Assembly: GCA_010093485.1 (NCBI GenBank)
Contig: MU001500.1
Location: 1,002,198 to 1,066,197 of the forward strand
Direction of reading: 5' to 3'
DNA length: 64,000 nucleotides
Origin: Karstenula rhodostoma CBS 690.94
Taxonomy: Eukaryota; Ascomycota; Dothideomycetes; Pleosporales; Didymosphaeriaceae
Part shown: positions 1 through 12,135 of the stretch, piece by piece
Layout: each line of letters starts with the position of its first letter
Position numbering within the stretch: the first letter of the stretch is position 1
Notes under the pieces: model-generated
The model's database searches: none
What the model was told of the DNA's origin: nothing
What the model saw: only the letters and a program-made list of their open reading frames with translations
Translations under genes and position numbers: made by a program

Positions 1-2493
1 TTCGTTTCCGACCGTTGCCACCCCCAGACCATCGAGGTGCTTCGTTCTCGAGCCGACGGTTTCGGTATCAAGATTGAGACTGGAGACGTTCTGGCAAACA
101 ACTGCAAGAGGGTCGGAGAGATTGGTGATGATCTCGTGGGTGTCCTTGCGCAATACCCCGACACCGAAGGCGCCGTGGAGGACTTCCGTGAGCTGGCGGA
201 CAAGGTGCACAAGCACGGTGCACTCTTCAGTGTGGCAACGGATCTCCTTGCTCTTACCCAACTTACTCCCCCGGGAGAGTTCGGCGCCGATATTGCCTTT
301 GGAAACGCGCAGCGCTTCGGTGTACCTCTTGGGTTCGGTGGCCCCCATGCGGCCTTCTTCGCTACCTCTGACAAGATCAAGCGAAAGATGCCAGGACGTA
401 TCATTGGTCTCTCCAAGGACAGACTAGGAAATCCCGCGGCGAGATTGGCGCTCCAAACACGTGAACAACACATTCGTCGTGAAAAGGCGACCAGCAACAT
501 TTGCACTGCCCAAGCTTTGTTGGCAAACATGAGTGCCATGTACGCAGTATATCACGGACCGGAGGGATTGAAGAACATTGCGAGACAAGTCGTTGCCATG
601 ACTCGAAGTACGCAGCAAGCCCTGATTGACTATGGCTACAAGACCGGACAGCGCGGGCGCCTGAACGATGCGCCTGCGGCGTTTGATACCTTTGTGGTCG
701 CTACGGGAGAGAAGACCAGCGAAATCATTTCGCTGGCTCACTCCCACGCTGATTGGGTCCGCAAGCTTGACGACCAACATATTGGACTTTCATTCGGTGA
801 AGCTTCAACCAGCGCAGAGGTCATGCATCTGCTGAGCCACTTCCGTAAGGCTGCTGGTATCGAGAAAGAACAGAGCATCATTGGAAAGGTTGCTGTCGAT
901 CCTCCAACCGGTTTCAAACGTACAAGCGAGTTCCTTACCCACCGAGTCTTCAACTCACACCATTCCGAGACAGAGTTGCTACGCTACATCCACCACTTGC
1001 AGTCGAAGGACCTCTCGCTGGTACACTCCATGATTCCGCTAGGATCGTGCACCATGAAACTGAATGCCACTGCTGAAATGGCGCCGGTGTCATGGGCCAC
1101 CGTCAACAATCTGCACCCGTTCATGCCGTTGGACAAGACCGAGGGCTATCAGGTCATGATCAAGCAGCTGGAAGGAGACCTCGCCAACATTACAGGCTTC
1201 CATTCTGTATCGCTTCAGCCTAATTCCGGAGCCCAGGGAGAGTTCGCAGGACTGCGCGTTATCCGCAAATACCAGGAACAGCAGCCCGGCAAGAAGCGCG
1301 ACATCTGCTTGATCCCTAAGTCTGCACATGGCACCAACCCGGCCAGTGCCGCAATGGCAGGTATGCGCGTTGTCACAATCAACTGCGATACGGTCACGGG
1401 CAACCTCGACATGGCCGATCTGGAGGTCAAATGCAAGAAGCACGCTGAAGAGCTCGGCGCCATCATGGTCACGTACCCCAGCACATTCGGTGTTTTCGAG
1501 CCCCAGATCAAGGAGGTTTGCGACATGATCCACCAATACGGCGGCCAAGTATACATGGACGGCGCCAACATGAACGCTCAAATCGGTCTCTGCTCGCCGG
1601 GCGAAATCGGCGCCGATGTATGCCACCTGAACCTCCACAAGACTTTCTGCATTCCTCACGGCGGCGGCGGCCCCGGTGTCGGTCCCATCGGCGTCAAGGA
1701 GCACCTCACGCCTTACCTCCCCGGCCATCTACGGAACGAGACGGGCGGCGACAAGGCCATATACCCCGTCAGCGGTGCTCCGTGGGGCAGCGCCAGCATC
1801 CTCCCCATCAGCTGGGCTTACATCAAGATGATGGGAGCCGTCGGCCTCACCCAAGCCACCAAAATCACCCTCCTCAACGCAAACTACATCCTCGCGCGCC
1901 TCAAGCCGCACTACCCCATCGTCTACACCAACGACAAGGGCCGCTGCGCGCACGAGTTCATCCTCGACATCCGCAAGTTCAAAGAATCCGCCGGCATCGA
2001 AGCCATCGACGTCGCCAAGCGCCTCCAGGACTACGGCTTCCACGCGCCCACCATGTCCTGGCCCGTCCCCAACACGCTCATGATCGAGCCCACCGAGAGC
2101 GAGAGCAAGCAGGAGCTCGACCGCTTCTGCAACGCCCTCATCAGCATCCGCAAGGAAATCGCCGCCGTCGAAAAGGGCGACCAGCCTCGCGACGGAAACG
2201 TCCTCAAAATGGCGCCCCACAGCCAGCTCGATCTGCTCACCGGCGACTGGGACCGCCCTTACACCCGCGAGCACGCCGCCTACCCGCTTCCCTACCTCAA
2301 GGAGAAGAAATTCTGGCCTGCCGTCACCAGAGTAGACGATGGTACGTCTCCCCCATGAATCTAAATCTAGGACAATCGCTAACGCTGAAAACCCACAGTC
2401 TGGGGCGACAGCAACCTCTTCTGCTCGTGCGCGCCCCCCAACGACGACACAGAAGACATCAACAAAGCCATCGACGCCCCGCACCCCACGTAG
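1..2493 (+). CDS. GCV2: Glycine dehydrogenase (decarboxylating), P-protein of the glycine cleavage system, 5' partial
   Basis: Mitochondrial P-protein, which decarboxylates glycine with pyridoxal phosphate and passes the aminomethyl group to the lipoyl H-protein. The reading frame is open from base 1, so the gene begins upstream of the window. Two exons are visible: 1..2341 and 2399..2493, split by a 57-bp GT-AG intron (2342..2398). The join gives the family-typical end DVWGDSNLFCSCAPP, and the protein stops at TAG 2491. The PLP-binding lysine lies in HLNLHKTFCIPHGGGGPG (AAG at 1639-1641), with the glycine-rich stretch behind it. Another conserved block is SMIPLGSCTMKLNATAEM near 1025-1078. 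About 800 residues are present; the family is usually near 1000, so the transit peptide and N-terminal part are missing. Identity is very secure. Confidence 0.96.
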
Positions 2494-2512
2494 CCTAGCC
2501 TAACCTAACCCA

Positions 2513-2526
2513 CCCTAACCCTAACC
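2513..2526. repeat. Short interstitial telomere-like repeat
   Basis: CCCTAACCCTAACC directly behind the GCV2 stop codon, preceded by degenerate TAACCTAACC. It equals the common fungal telomere unit (TTAGGG on the other strand) but has only about two perfect units. Confidence 0.6.
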
Positions 2527-2843
2527 TTACTTACCTCTCTCTCTCTCTCCCTCTCTCCTTTTCCTAACCCAGGATCGGCTTTCAACCCCCGTCCCATCTA
2601 ATCGATATACCTACCTGTAAATATGAAATGGATGGCTTCTGGGCATTTTTCACTCTTCAACAGCGCCGGCGTTTTGGGTGTCCGTCTTGTCGCATCAACT
2701 TTTCTGGGCCAGACCGGGCCTTTTCCCCCTCATCGTTTTCAACACGTTGGGGGAGAGGGGGGTGATTGATGCGTGGCCATTGAATTTAGACCAAAAAAAA
2801 AATAAAAAGTTTTTTGGTTCGACTTGTTCGATTTGGTTCAATG

Positions 2844-2920
2844 TTTTTTTTTTTTTTTTTTTTTTTTTTTGGTTGGTTGGTTGGTGAAAAGTCGTGATTG
2901 TGATTGTGATTGTGATTGTG
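2844..2920. repeat. Poly-T tract followed by GGTT and TGATTG microsatellites
   Basis: 27 consecutive T (2844-2870), then GGTT repeated, then TGATTG about four times (2895-2920). Simple repeats in the shared 3' region of two convergent genes. Confidence 0.8.
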
Positions 2921-3121
2921 AGGTCTGCAACGAAAAGAGAGGGTGGGATGATGAATGGATTCGGAGAAACCAACCAACGTACATGTATGCACGTGGAAAA
3001 CAACGACAGAGGCAGGGAAGTCTAACACGTGTTTTCCATCTATAGTATATCAAGCCATCTAACCATCTACCCATCACCGACGCACCCAAACGCCACGCCG
3101 AGGCAACGGGCCGCATAAACA

Positions 3122-6100
3122 TCAAAGTACATTCTGCCGAATCCTCTGCCAAAGTTGCGCCAACAACTTCTTTTCCTTTGCGTCCTCTTCCCCATATTGA
3201 CCCCCACTCGATCCCTCAGATGCATCATCATCATCATCGTCCTCTCCCTCCTCTGCATCCCCACCGCCCTCCCCGTCCTCCCCGTCCTCCGCCAAAATCA
3301 CACTCCACTCCGCCACCGTCCCCCCCGCACTCCTATTCCCACCCCCCAAATTCCCACTAATCCCCAAATGCACAAACCTCCCGCTCCACACGCGATCCTT
3401 ACCCAGGAGCGAAACATTAGTCTGGTTCCCTTTCACGGGCTCGATCACCGTCGCGCGCTCCGGATCCCACGGCTCGCTGACCTTAACAAGTGCTTGGCTA
3501 ACGTAGTGGACGTCGTCGAGGGCGTCCACTGCAAATCCGGTTTCCGTAGTCGGGATGGAGTGGTTGGAGACTAGGACCTCAAAGTAGACGGGCGGCTGGG
3601 CGCCCCAGTCGAAGAGGATGTGTGCGATGGGTCCGAAGGTCGTGGCCTGCGTGTCGACCGTCATGTAACTCATGCGTGTCGGGTTTTCGGGTTGCCATTT
3701 GGTAGACGAGGCGCCATCGATGGCGGCGATGGGGAATTGTCCCGGCAGAGTGCGCGAGAAGCGATTCGCGATGACGGGCCTGCATTGGAGAATGTTGCCG
3801 GCTGCCGTCAACGTCTGGCCGAGCATGCGGTTCGGCACAATCAGCTCCTCGTCCGATTTGAGAGTATATGATCCGGGACGCGTTCCGAGGGTTACGGGAA
3901 TGCTGGAGGCATACGCGGGATTTGCGGTGTCAAGGATTCTTTCAGGCAGGCGGACGAGTGTGGTATGGGTGGCATTAGAGGTGGCGTTGATGCCGTACCC
4001 TTGCCAGTAAAAAGTGCGGTAATTTAGATGGGGTATCTGGGGTGGAAGGGAAGGGTCGATGTCGAGCTTGTCAACGAACATGCGGAAACCGAGGTACCCA
4101 AAAATTCCAATGCGATTTGCGCCACCCATGCCGGTGAGGAAAGGGAAGCCGGGATGCGTGCCACCATTCAAGATGAAACTATCAACCGTTTGTTCGGAAT
4201 ATTGGAACCACGGAGCTCGAATGTACGGTTGGGAAGATAAATGATGATACGTATAGCTCGAACAGCCCGAAGGCGATATCTCGTTGGCGACAATGCTGAA
4301 GGTAGCGTAGGTCATACCAGGTCCGTCCGACGATTGTTTGTTTGCGTAATAGTCGAGATCTACAAGACTGTAGGGATTTTCATAATTCAGTATGTCGTCG
4401 ATCAAAACAACGTCCGCCTGTTTGACCACTATTGATCCGTTCATCGAAGCATACTCCATCACTATACCAGCCTCTTCATGGACGGGCAGACGCATCTGTG
4501 CGGATATTCTGTTCCATGTTTCGTTCTGGGGCAACCCAAACAATCTGTTGAGTTCATTGGTTTCGTTCAGAGTCCGTTGGATCAGTGCTGAGGTGAAACC
4601 GACATGATCGACATTGTTTGCGTACTCGTCTGGGTCGGTGGCGTTCAAAAGCTCGTAGTATCCTGAAGTTTCGTTGTAATCGACCAGCTCGCTATAGAAG
4701 TAGGCAATGTCGTTTGCGATGGGAAGGAATGTCTCTTTGAACTGCTTGGCATCCCCGGTTACGATGTACTGGTTGCGGAAGGCTATAGCGATATCGCCAT
4801 TGACATGGTATTCGTAGTCGAAGCATGGTCCACTGGCAGTGCAATTACCAATTCTTCCCGATGTCCACGGAAATACACATCCCCCAGTGAACCTTCCTGT
4901 CTGGTTCTTTGAGGAAGCAAAGGCAGTTTTAATATTCTCTTTCGCCTGCGGATACATCTCGACGCGATAGTTGACAACATTGTCAATGTGCTGGGGATGG
5001 GATAGCTGCAACCCAAGTCCCATCCACGTCTCGGCATCCCAAAATATAAGCCCGCCGTAGCAATCAGATCCGAGGCCGCATACCGGTATGCTATGAATAT
5101 TTAGGCGAGGGTTGTAGCCCGCGGCGGCGAGCGCATTGGGACCAATCGTGTTCTGAAGAATCATGAATGGATTGGTGACAGACGTGATTTGCAGTTCTCG
5201 GATGTGAGGGTCTTCAGGCAGTGTGTCGTTTGGATAGTTGTACCTGTCGACGGAATCGTGTGTCATGATAGATTGCCACTCCGCGGTGTGTGAGAATTGG
5301 AGTTCGGGGAACCCTGCTTGTGCTCCTAAATTCGACGCCTCCATCGCAGTTTTCTTCGGATCCTCAAACGCATCCGAAGAAGCGATTCCGACGTATTTCC
5401 TGAAAAACACATTTCTATTGCGCTCCAGCTCCACGTGAACTGACTGGCCAACAGACGCTAAGTTCATACTACTGAAAATTTGGTCGTTGACCTCGAATTG
5501 GGTATTGAGTTTTCCGAAATACCGGTCCCATCGCAGCGTCGAAACAACGTACGCTATGACATCAGTGACATTATGCGGCCTAACTGCAGACCAGATGGTA
5601 CGAGATTCCTCTTCATAGCCCTTGTCCACGAACTCGGCACGGACGGCGCTGGTGCCATCGATAACATCGTACACGGTGACATTAACATCGCGATTCGATT
5701 CGAGTCTGAGCTCGATGGCAGCCTGGTTGACGTAGAGCTTGTGTACAAACATCTTGTACTCAACGTTGATGAGAGTATCATGGTCAGGGTGCCAGTCGAA
5801 TTGCCAGTGTAGAATGCCGCTCTTCATATCGAGTCTCGTCGAGAATTTGTCAATCTCTCGCCCGTCGGTAGAAGCGTTTAGAATGGCGCCATTCACGTTT
5901 ACGATCAGTCCTGCCCAGTGTGGGATGCCGCTCAGAAAACTGTCGCCACCGTATTGACCCAGCCAAGGATAGTTGGTCGCCCCGTCCCTGTCATCAACAT
6001 CATAAAATCCAGCTATTGTCGCAAATGTTTGTCGGGGGTTGAACAGCGGCCAGCCGTTGTAGTTGTCTTGCATGACATCAGGCGTGTCGGCTTCAAAGAA

Positions 6101-6298
6101 AGGCCCGAGAGCCGCAAGGTTGATACCCAGATAGCCATTCGCAAGTGACATACGAGATTGATATCGCCCTTGATCAAGCCCTATAGTCTCGATCTGCCAA
6201 GAAGTATCGTTCCATTGGATGCTATCGGCAGTGGTTATGATCTGTGTCGAGGCCGCGAGGGGCATGAGTGCTGATAGGAACAAACGACGTATCCGCAT
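3122..6298 (-). CDS. ATH1: Acid trehalase, glycoside hydrolase family 65 (vacuolar/secreted)
   Basis: Hydrolyses trehalose to glucose in the vacuole, periplasm or cell wall. Intronless, 1058 residues. The first 18 residues (MRIRRLFLSALMPLAAST) form a signal peptide. The GH65 N-terminal domain begins with NGYLGINLAALGPFFEAD. The barrel has the substrate-binding block IFWDAETWM (FWD at 419-421) and the DPDEYANNVDH block, with the presumed catalytic acid Glu558. More than ten N-x-S/T sequons fit a secreted glycoprotein. Length is normal for Ath1-type enzymes. Unusual is the C-terminus: after about residue 1000 comes an Asp/Glu/Gly-rich tail with six consecutive Asp, then a short basic end (WQRIRQNVL). 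The tail is encoded partly by a CAT-type microsatellite (3222-3240 on the plus strand), so its length may vary between strains. Confidence 0.93.
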   Translation of the reverse strand: MRIRRLFLSALMPLAASTQIITTADSIQWNDTSWQIETIGLDQGRYQSRMSLANGYLGINLAALGPFFEADTPDVMQDNYNGWPLFNPRQTFATIAGFYDVDDRDGATNYPWLGQYGGDSFLSGIPHWAGLIVNVNGAILNASTDGREIDKFSTRLDMKSGILHWQFDWHPDHDTLINVEYKMFVHKLYVNQAAIELRLESNRDVNVTVYDVIDGTSAVRAEFVDKGYEEESRTIWSAVRPHNVTDVIAYVVSTLRWDRYFGKLNTQFEVNDQIFSSMNLASVGQSVHVELERNRNVFFRKYVGIASSDAFEDPKKTAMEASNLGAQAGFPELQFSHTAEWQSIMTHDSVDRYNYPNDTLPEDPHIRELQITSVTNPFMILQNTIGPNALAAAGYNPRLNIHSIPVCGLGSDCYGGLIFWDAETWMGLGLQLSHPQHIDNVVNYRVEMYPQAKENIKTAFASSKNQTGRFTGGCVFPWTSGRIGNCTASGPCFDYEYHVNGDIAIAFRNQYIVTGDAKQFKETFLPIANDIAYFYSELVDYNETSGYYELLNATDPDEYANNVDHVGFTSALIQRTLNETNELNRLFGLPQNETWNRISAQMRLPVHEEAGIVMEYASMNGSIVVKQADVVLIDDILNYENPYSLVDLDYYANKQSSDGPGMTYATFSIVANEISPSGCSSYTYHHLSSQPYIRAPWFQYSEQTVDSFILNGGTHPGFPFLTGMGGANRIGIFGYLGFRMFVDKLDIDPSLPPQIPHLNYRTFYWQGYGINATSNATHTTLVRLPERILDTANPAYASSIPVTLGTRPGSYTLKSDEELIVPNRMLGQTLTAAGNILQCRPVIANRFSRTLPGQFPIAAIDGASSTKWQPENPTRMSYMTVDTQATTFGPIAHILFDWGAQPPVYFEVLVSNHSIPTTETGFAVDALDDVHYVSQALVKVSEPWDPERATVIEPVKGNQTNVSLLGKDRVWSGRFVHLGISGNLGGGNRSAGGTVAEWSVILAEDGEDGEGGGDAEEGEDDDDDDASEGSSGGQYGEEDAKEKKLLAQLWQRIRQNVL

Positions 6299-7196
6299 CT
6301 TGGTGGAAAGCGATGTTGGTCCAGACAGGAAAGTTCCAAGTCAAGCAAAGCGAAAGTTGCAGGGTCCAGATGATATTCTCCGTAGTTTCCGCTCCCAGCG
6401 TGGCCTAGAGATAAAGTAAGCAAAGCAGCGACAGAAGGCTGCATAAAGTCGGAAGAATGAATGCGCTGAAGGTTGAATGCCGGCGGAGTGAAGGTTGCGA
6501 CTGTGAAGGTTGACAGTCGCCCCGGACGGAGAAGCGGTGAGATGTCGGCCTGCCTTCGGTAGATTCTTTCCCTTGGAATGAGACTATCCAGGCAGCTTCC
6601 TGGTTGATGCGGTGGCAATTGCGTGGCTCGAAGAGAAGTCACACGACACAAATTAAAGAAGCAGAAAGCTGCACAGCGGAGAAGAGCCTCAGCGGCATCC
6701 ATCCCAGGTACAGACGTGGCTCTGGGCCCACTTTGCTGCCGAGACATTGGGGGCGTCAGGACCGAGCGTCTGGATCGACATCACCTGCACACCTACACAC
6801 CTGCACACCCGCACCGCGCGGGACGGTAGACTGCCTTGGGCCGAGCGAGCACATGCTGTGGCAAGTCTCTGGGAAGATTGACGCGGGAATGGTGCAGACC
6901 ATGGTTTCAAGCGTGCAGCGCTGCCCGTGTACTGTACAAGGTACGATAAGTACGGCAATATGACGTCATACTTTCACGTGCAAGAGCTACACGGTCGATA
7001 CTAGTCATTTTCTGATTGTCGACACCAACTACAAAGTGGTGTCCCGTAAAGTAATGCACAGGATTATGGTCGACTGCCGCCCGTTGATACTAGCATGAGC
7101 TCTACTCAGCCGAAATGGGGAGAGATACCCTCATCCAACACCATCACGCAGCATTGCACCAACCCGAGATACTATTCACACATTGGCAACGTGTGA
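6299..7196. other. Intergenic, promoter of acid trehalase and 3' side of NTE1
   Basis: About 900 bp with no supported gene. It contains a CACAC/CTGCA-rich stretch (6780-6815) and a perfect CRE palindrome at 6961. It probably holds the promoter and leader of the minus-strand trehalase gene. Confidence 0.6.
6961..6968. promoter_or_regulatory. CRE-type palindrome TGACGTCA
   Basis: A perfect 8-bp ATF/CREB site 663 bp upstream of the trehalase start codon. In fungi such sites bind Atf1/AtfA-type bZIP stress regulators. Its function here is inferred only from sequence and position. Confidence 0.35.
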
Positions 7197-10100
7197 CTAG
7201 ATACTCGCCCTTCTGGGCGCCATGGTCCTCCTCAGATTCTTCTCCTTCTCCGTCTCCTCGCTGACAGGCAGCACGCCCTTCTCCCTCAACCCAGCCAGAT
7301 ATTCCTTCCCATACTGGTAGCCGACCTGGTATATCTCGTCGAACTTTGCAAAATCCAGCGTGCCGTAGGGGTCGATTGGCGGTCGCATGTACCTGCAACC
7401 AGGCGTATTCTTGGCCCTCTCCAAGGCATCGTACGAAGATACATAGGCGAGGCGGGATTGGATCTCGGATAGCGTGGGTGGATTAGGGTACGAGCTGAAA
7501 GGATTCCAACGGTTGACCAGCGCCCAGAACCCAGAGAGCGAGTCGCCAAAAGACTGAGGCGTGTCCTCATCGAGAGAGCCAACGTCAACTGCGAAGATGA
7601 CGTCTGCTCCCAACGACTTCATGTGCGTGACAGTCAGGTTATCAATGTACCCGCCGTCGAGCAGCATATTGTCGTTGTCGCAAAGTGGTGGGAGAAGCCC
7701 TGCCAGAGACATGGACGCCCGCACATACCGCCAAACGTAGCCGCTGGTGTGCACTTCAGAGCGACTTTTGCTGATGTTGGTTGTGTTGCAGTAGTACTCC
7801 AGCCAGAAGTCTTCGATTTGTGAGTTGCCAAACGTCTTGAAGATGCCGCGGTTGAATTCGTGTCCGGTCGTGTACGATGCACTGTGCTTGTTAGTCACTT
7901 GTCATCATGTGAAAAGTACCCAACTGCAACTTACGATGGATACGTGAGGTCGAGAGCAAACCTCCACATGCTGCCCATACGACTAGCGAACTTTTTAGCC
8001 CTCCCATACATTGGGACGACATCAGCATCCCAAGCGTACAAGGCCCCGATGAAGGCCCCGATGGACGTTCCGCCCACAATGTCAATAGGTATGCCGGCTT
8101 CCTCAAGCGCGCGGATGATGCCAATCTGTGATATGCCTCGCGCACCACCTCCCCCCAGAACCAACCCAACAGACTTGCCGCACAACCTTCTTGCAAGACG
8201 ATGAAAATCGCCCTTGAACGGGGTGTCCGCCGAGTAGAGAGGCGTTTGGCGAACCCTTCGTGATGTGTATTTCTGGATCTCCGCCTGTAGCACTTGCACA
8301 CGATGCTTTAGAGCAGTGCCAAACCGACGTCCTATTGGGTGCACCGGCTCGGCGTTGGTACGAAATGGCATCTGCACGTGGTGATGGCTGCCGTTCACCC
8401 ACGGACGGTTGCGCAACCATTTTCGCGTAAGCCCGGACGGACAATACCTCTCAGAATGTAGCAAGACGAGTTCCTTTCGAGCAGTGGTCTTGGTTGTGAG
8501 GAGGAAGCGCTCGTATTCTCCAATATTAGGGGAACCCTCTGCTAGGCCAACCAGCAGGATGCAATCAGCTTGGCTTATACATGTCTGCGTCCATTGAGAT
8601 TTCACTGGCGTGTCTGCGACGTATAGGACTAGGCCATACTTCTCTTCCAAGTCAGCCAGGTATTGCGACACCTTCAACTTGCCCATGCGATTGAAAGCAT
8701 GACGACCCAGGTGATTAAGAAGAGCAGCCTGATTGAGAGATACTACTCCATTCGGAGTGCCAATCTGGTTCAAAGCTGTCATCAGCCGACTGGCGAATTC
8801 CACTACCGGGACTCCAGCTGTCACAGGGAGTATAGTGACGGTGCGAAGGTTGACTGTTGATGAGACCTTGCTCCGAGTAGCCGTTGAACGAAGCTCTTTA
8901 CTTTGCTCATGCAGAGGGTCCTCCATCAATGCTCGCATGCGGGAAGCGATGATCTTGGATATCTTGATGGTGATTCCAGGATGCTCCAAAGCGAGACTGT
9001 TAAACAGCGTTTTGGGAAATTTCGCCACTTCTGTGTCGCGTATAGCATGCAGAGACCCGGGGCGTGTCGACTCAGTAAGCACCTCAAGCTCTCCAACACT
9101 GTCGCCTTGTCCATATTCGCCGATGACCTTCACATTATTGTTCGCGCCATCCTTGATCGCTCGAAGACGTCCATTGAGGACAATGTAGATGGCGTCGCTT
9201 TCGTCTCCTTGGTTGTAGATTACTTGGCCAGAGTTGACCTGGACCCACTCCAATGCGAAGTCGATGTGTAAGATCAACCTGGGAAGTAGAGTCGTTAAGC
9301 GCTTAGCAATAGTCAGTAAGACTACCGGGTATCGATCGACAATCCGCTCAATAGACGCTCGGGGTAAGAATCCAACATAAACATCTGTCTTTGCTGTGAC
9401 ATCTACAAAAGATCTGTAAGAGGAGACAGTCCCAAGATAACCAGCAAGGCCACCTGGTTTAGTAAGGAATAGAGATTTTCTTGACTTCTTTCGCTTTCCT
9501 TGTTCAGGAAGGTTCAAGTAAGATGACGAAGCGGTGTTAACCGACCGTTTGAGTGTCGGTCCTCCAAAGAGTTCAGCCTCAGTTGTTCCTGGAGTTGATG
9601 GAAGGGTGCCAAGCACATTCGGTTCTTGGTGATCTTCCTCAACGGGTACGCTTACGTCAAGAAACCCATCGATGACATAGTAGAGGCCCGGGTTCCTCTC
9701 ACCCTGCTCGACGAGCACAGCACCTTTGGGAAAGTATACGATTTCAACATCATTGACGATCTCTTCTAAAAGATTGTGGCCCGTGACGCTCATGGTAGAC
9801 TGACCAGAAGCCGAGATCATCGACTCAGTATCACCATCACGGGACGCTTCATACGGGTCGATGAAACCAAAAGCGTTAGTAAATACGGCTTTATGTCGCT
9901 TCGCATCGAAAGATACAAGACGTGGGGATTGTTCGACCGACATCGATTTTGGTAAGGGGTTGTCAAGATCAGTCAATCCGATCGCTTTGAACATGCAGTC
10001 GAGCACAGACTCTCTGAAGACAGTAGCTTCGTCAATAGACTCTTGACGATGTAGCATAGCCGGCCTAGCTAGTGGTGAAGCGAACGGATTGAAAGTACCT

Positions 10101-11896
10101 GCGTCGAGCGGAGTCTTCGCATCCCGCCGATCTTGGTGTACCGGTCGCGAAAAGCTATAACGCCCGGTTCTTCCGGTGCCTCGTGGAAGATGTGAATTTG
10201 TTAATAGGTCGCCCGCACTGACTCTATCCGGGCCATCAGCAGGCTCCGCGGGTTGTGCCGTTTTGTGAAGGTTTTCGGCACTGATGTCTACAGACGATCC
10301 ACGAATAGCAGCGAGTCGAGCATGGCCAGCTGTGCCCTTCCTAAAGTTTGAATTCGATCTTCTCCGTCGACCGGCACCAGGATTGTGGAGTGCTATTCCT
10401 TTCATTTCTTCTTCCGGTCCGGTGCGTTCCGTCTCTTTGGCAAACCTGTCCTTCAGTCTCTGCAAAGCCGAGTCGCGCAAAAAGCCAGGCATGTCATAGG
10501 TAGTGTAAGTATTCATGAGTTTCTCGGTGCGTAAAACTTCGCTCGTCAGACCTAAGTACGCGTGGCCAGTTGCAAGCGTAACTCGCTGTAACCGAGTCAA
10601 TATCACCTGCACAATATGCGCTGTTGCTTTCGGATAGACGCGAGTCAGGCGACGGAACGCTGTAGCGGGAATTATTGCAATAGTAGTATCCTCTTTCGCT
10701 CTTGCAACTATATCAGGATGAGCGGATTTGGCCTTCGATTTGGAGCGAGAATGAGATGATTGCTTGTCTTTTCTGTTATCGTGAGCATGTCCACTGGCAG
10801 CGTTGGGGTCTAACGAGAATGGAGGAACGCTTTGAAGACGGCCGCTTGTTATGCTCGATGTCCTGCGGTGATTCTGCCTGCCTGGAGGCGTCCCAGGCGA
10901 ATCTGCCGGGGTCTGGGGTCGCGAATCGTCGAATGCGAAACTGCTGTTTCTGGACAGCGAAGGGTGCACTGGTCTCTCAAGCGGAGTTGCTGGAACGCTC
11001 GAGTCTACACCGTCTTCCGAATCCTCATGGCGCAACTTCACGTCTTCCGTGAACAGAGACAATATTGAGAAGAGCGAGGACATGGGTGCGCCGTTCTTGA
11101 CTTCGGTGAGAAGCTGATAGCCTTGCCGATCTCTAGGCGCTCCACTTGGTATGTCCTCGTCGTCATCGGAGTCTGCGCTGTCTCGATTTGACTTGACAAA
11201 GATCTGAACCAGTCCATCCACCACCAAACAGAAGCCCTTTTCTTCCTCCAACAAGATAGTCTCTCCGGCAATCAGTTTCCTGGTCTGCATTGTCCGCGTG
11301 AGTTCGTGGAACACGGGTCGCTCCAGGTAGCCAAAGACTTTGATGGCGCTGAGGAACTCGTCGAGGTAATTGGACAGGCCTCTCTTAGAGTCGCCTTCTA
11401 AGGTGTCGGGAAACACTTCGACTTGTGGCTCGTCGCGTTGGGGTTCAGGAGGAAGTCTCGTGTACATGGTCATGAACCGGTATCTAGCCAGATAGCTTAC
11501 AGTAGACACGACGAAGACAGCTATCAGCACTCTGCCTTTGGTCAGCGGTGCTCGCTCACTATATCGGGGCGGAGAAGCTTACAAAGTAGTGAAGTTCATA
11601 GTGAATGTCAGGCTCATGGAGAAGAGCGTGAATAGCCATGTTGGCAAAGTAATGGTGGTAAAGGTGATGATCCAGTACAAGGTGCCCGGCAGCACCCTCA
11701 GGACGCGGAGGATAACCCGTGCAAGCAGGCCAAAAGTCGAAGAGGGAGCTGGATTCTCGGCAGCCTTGATTGTAGCTGCCGCCGTCTGCAATACGTCTGC
11801 TGCACTGATACTGGTAGAAGATAAGCTGCCACTAACGGAGCTCGCAGCAGAGCTCATGGCTGCTGCGCTGGACATGGTTGAAATGGCAACCCCCAA
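7197..11896 (-). CDS. NTE1: Lysophospholipase NTE1 (neuropathy target esterase homologue)
   Basis: ER-membrane patatin-type phospholipase that deacylates phosphatidylcholine to glycerophosphocholine. Three exons on the minus strand: 11896..11583, 11531..7935 and 7881..7197. Introns are 51 and 53 bp, the second with a TGACTAAC branch site. Total 1531 residues, normal for NTE1. Order: hydrophobic N-terminal membrane segment(s) crossing the first splice junction ([15 protein letters not shown]), three cyclic-nucleotide-binding-like domains with disordered Ser-rich linkers between the first two, then a C-terminal patatin domain. The patatin domain has the oxyanion block [11 protein letters not shown], the nucleophile elbow GTSIG (Ser1261) and the catalytic Asp in DGGYIDNL (Asp1379). 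The start may instead be the Met at 11875. ARP9 starts 239 bp away on the other strand, so the two share a promoter region. Confidence 0.95.
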
Positions 11897-12135
11897 ACCA
11901 AGTTGGAATCACGGGGGACCGTCAGCGAGTGATGGAGTCGACGGCAGCCGCGGAGAAGCGTGCATAGGCATACGAGGCATGGTGGGCAGCGAAGTGCGGC
12001 GGGCAAGGAATCTGGGTAGCGGGGACGTGGAGAGGTGATTTTCTTGGCAGCGAGCGACTCCAACCGTTCGCCGCGGCCCATCTTCACGCGCTTTCCTCGA
12101 AAACGCGCTCACATCGCGCAGCTCATTGGCCCACC

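Larger units (their letters stand above)
2494..3121. other. Intergenic, 3' ends of two convergent genes, low complexity
   Basis: Region between the convergent GCV2 and acid trehalase genes. It holds CT-rich sequence, a telomere-like CCCTAA run, a 27-bp T tract and GGTT and TGATTG microsatellites. I see no gene in it. Confidence 0.7.

Noticed and set aside
1090..2484. Long antisense open frames (212 and 251 codons) opposite GCV2
   Set aside because: They follow from the GC-rich third positions of the real gene; composition is Val/Ala/Gly/Asp-heavy with no domain.
1518..2498. 326-codon plus-strand frame overlapping GCV2
   Set aside because: Arg/His/Pro-rich shift of the true frame, no start context and no domain.
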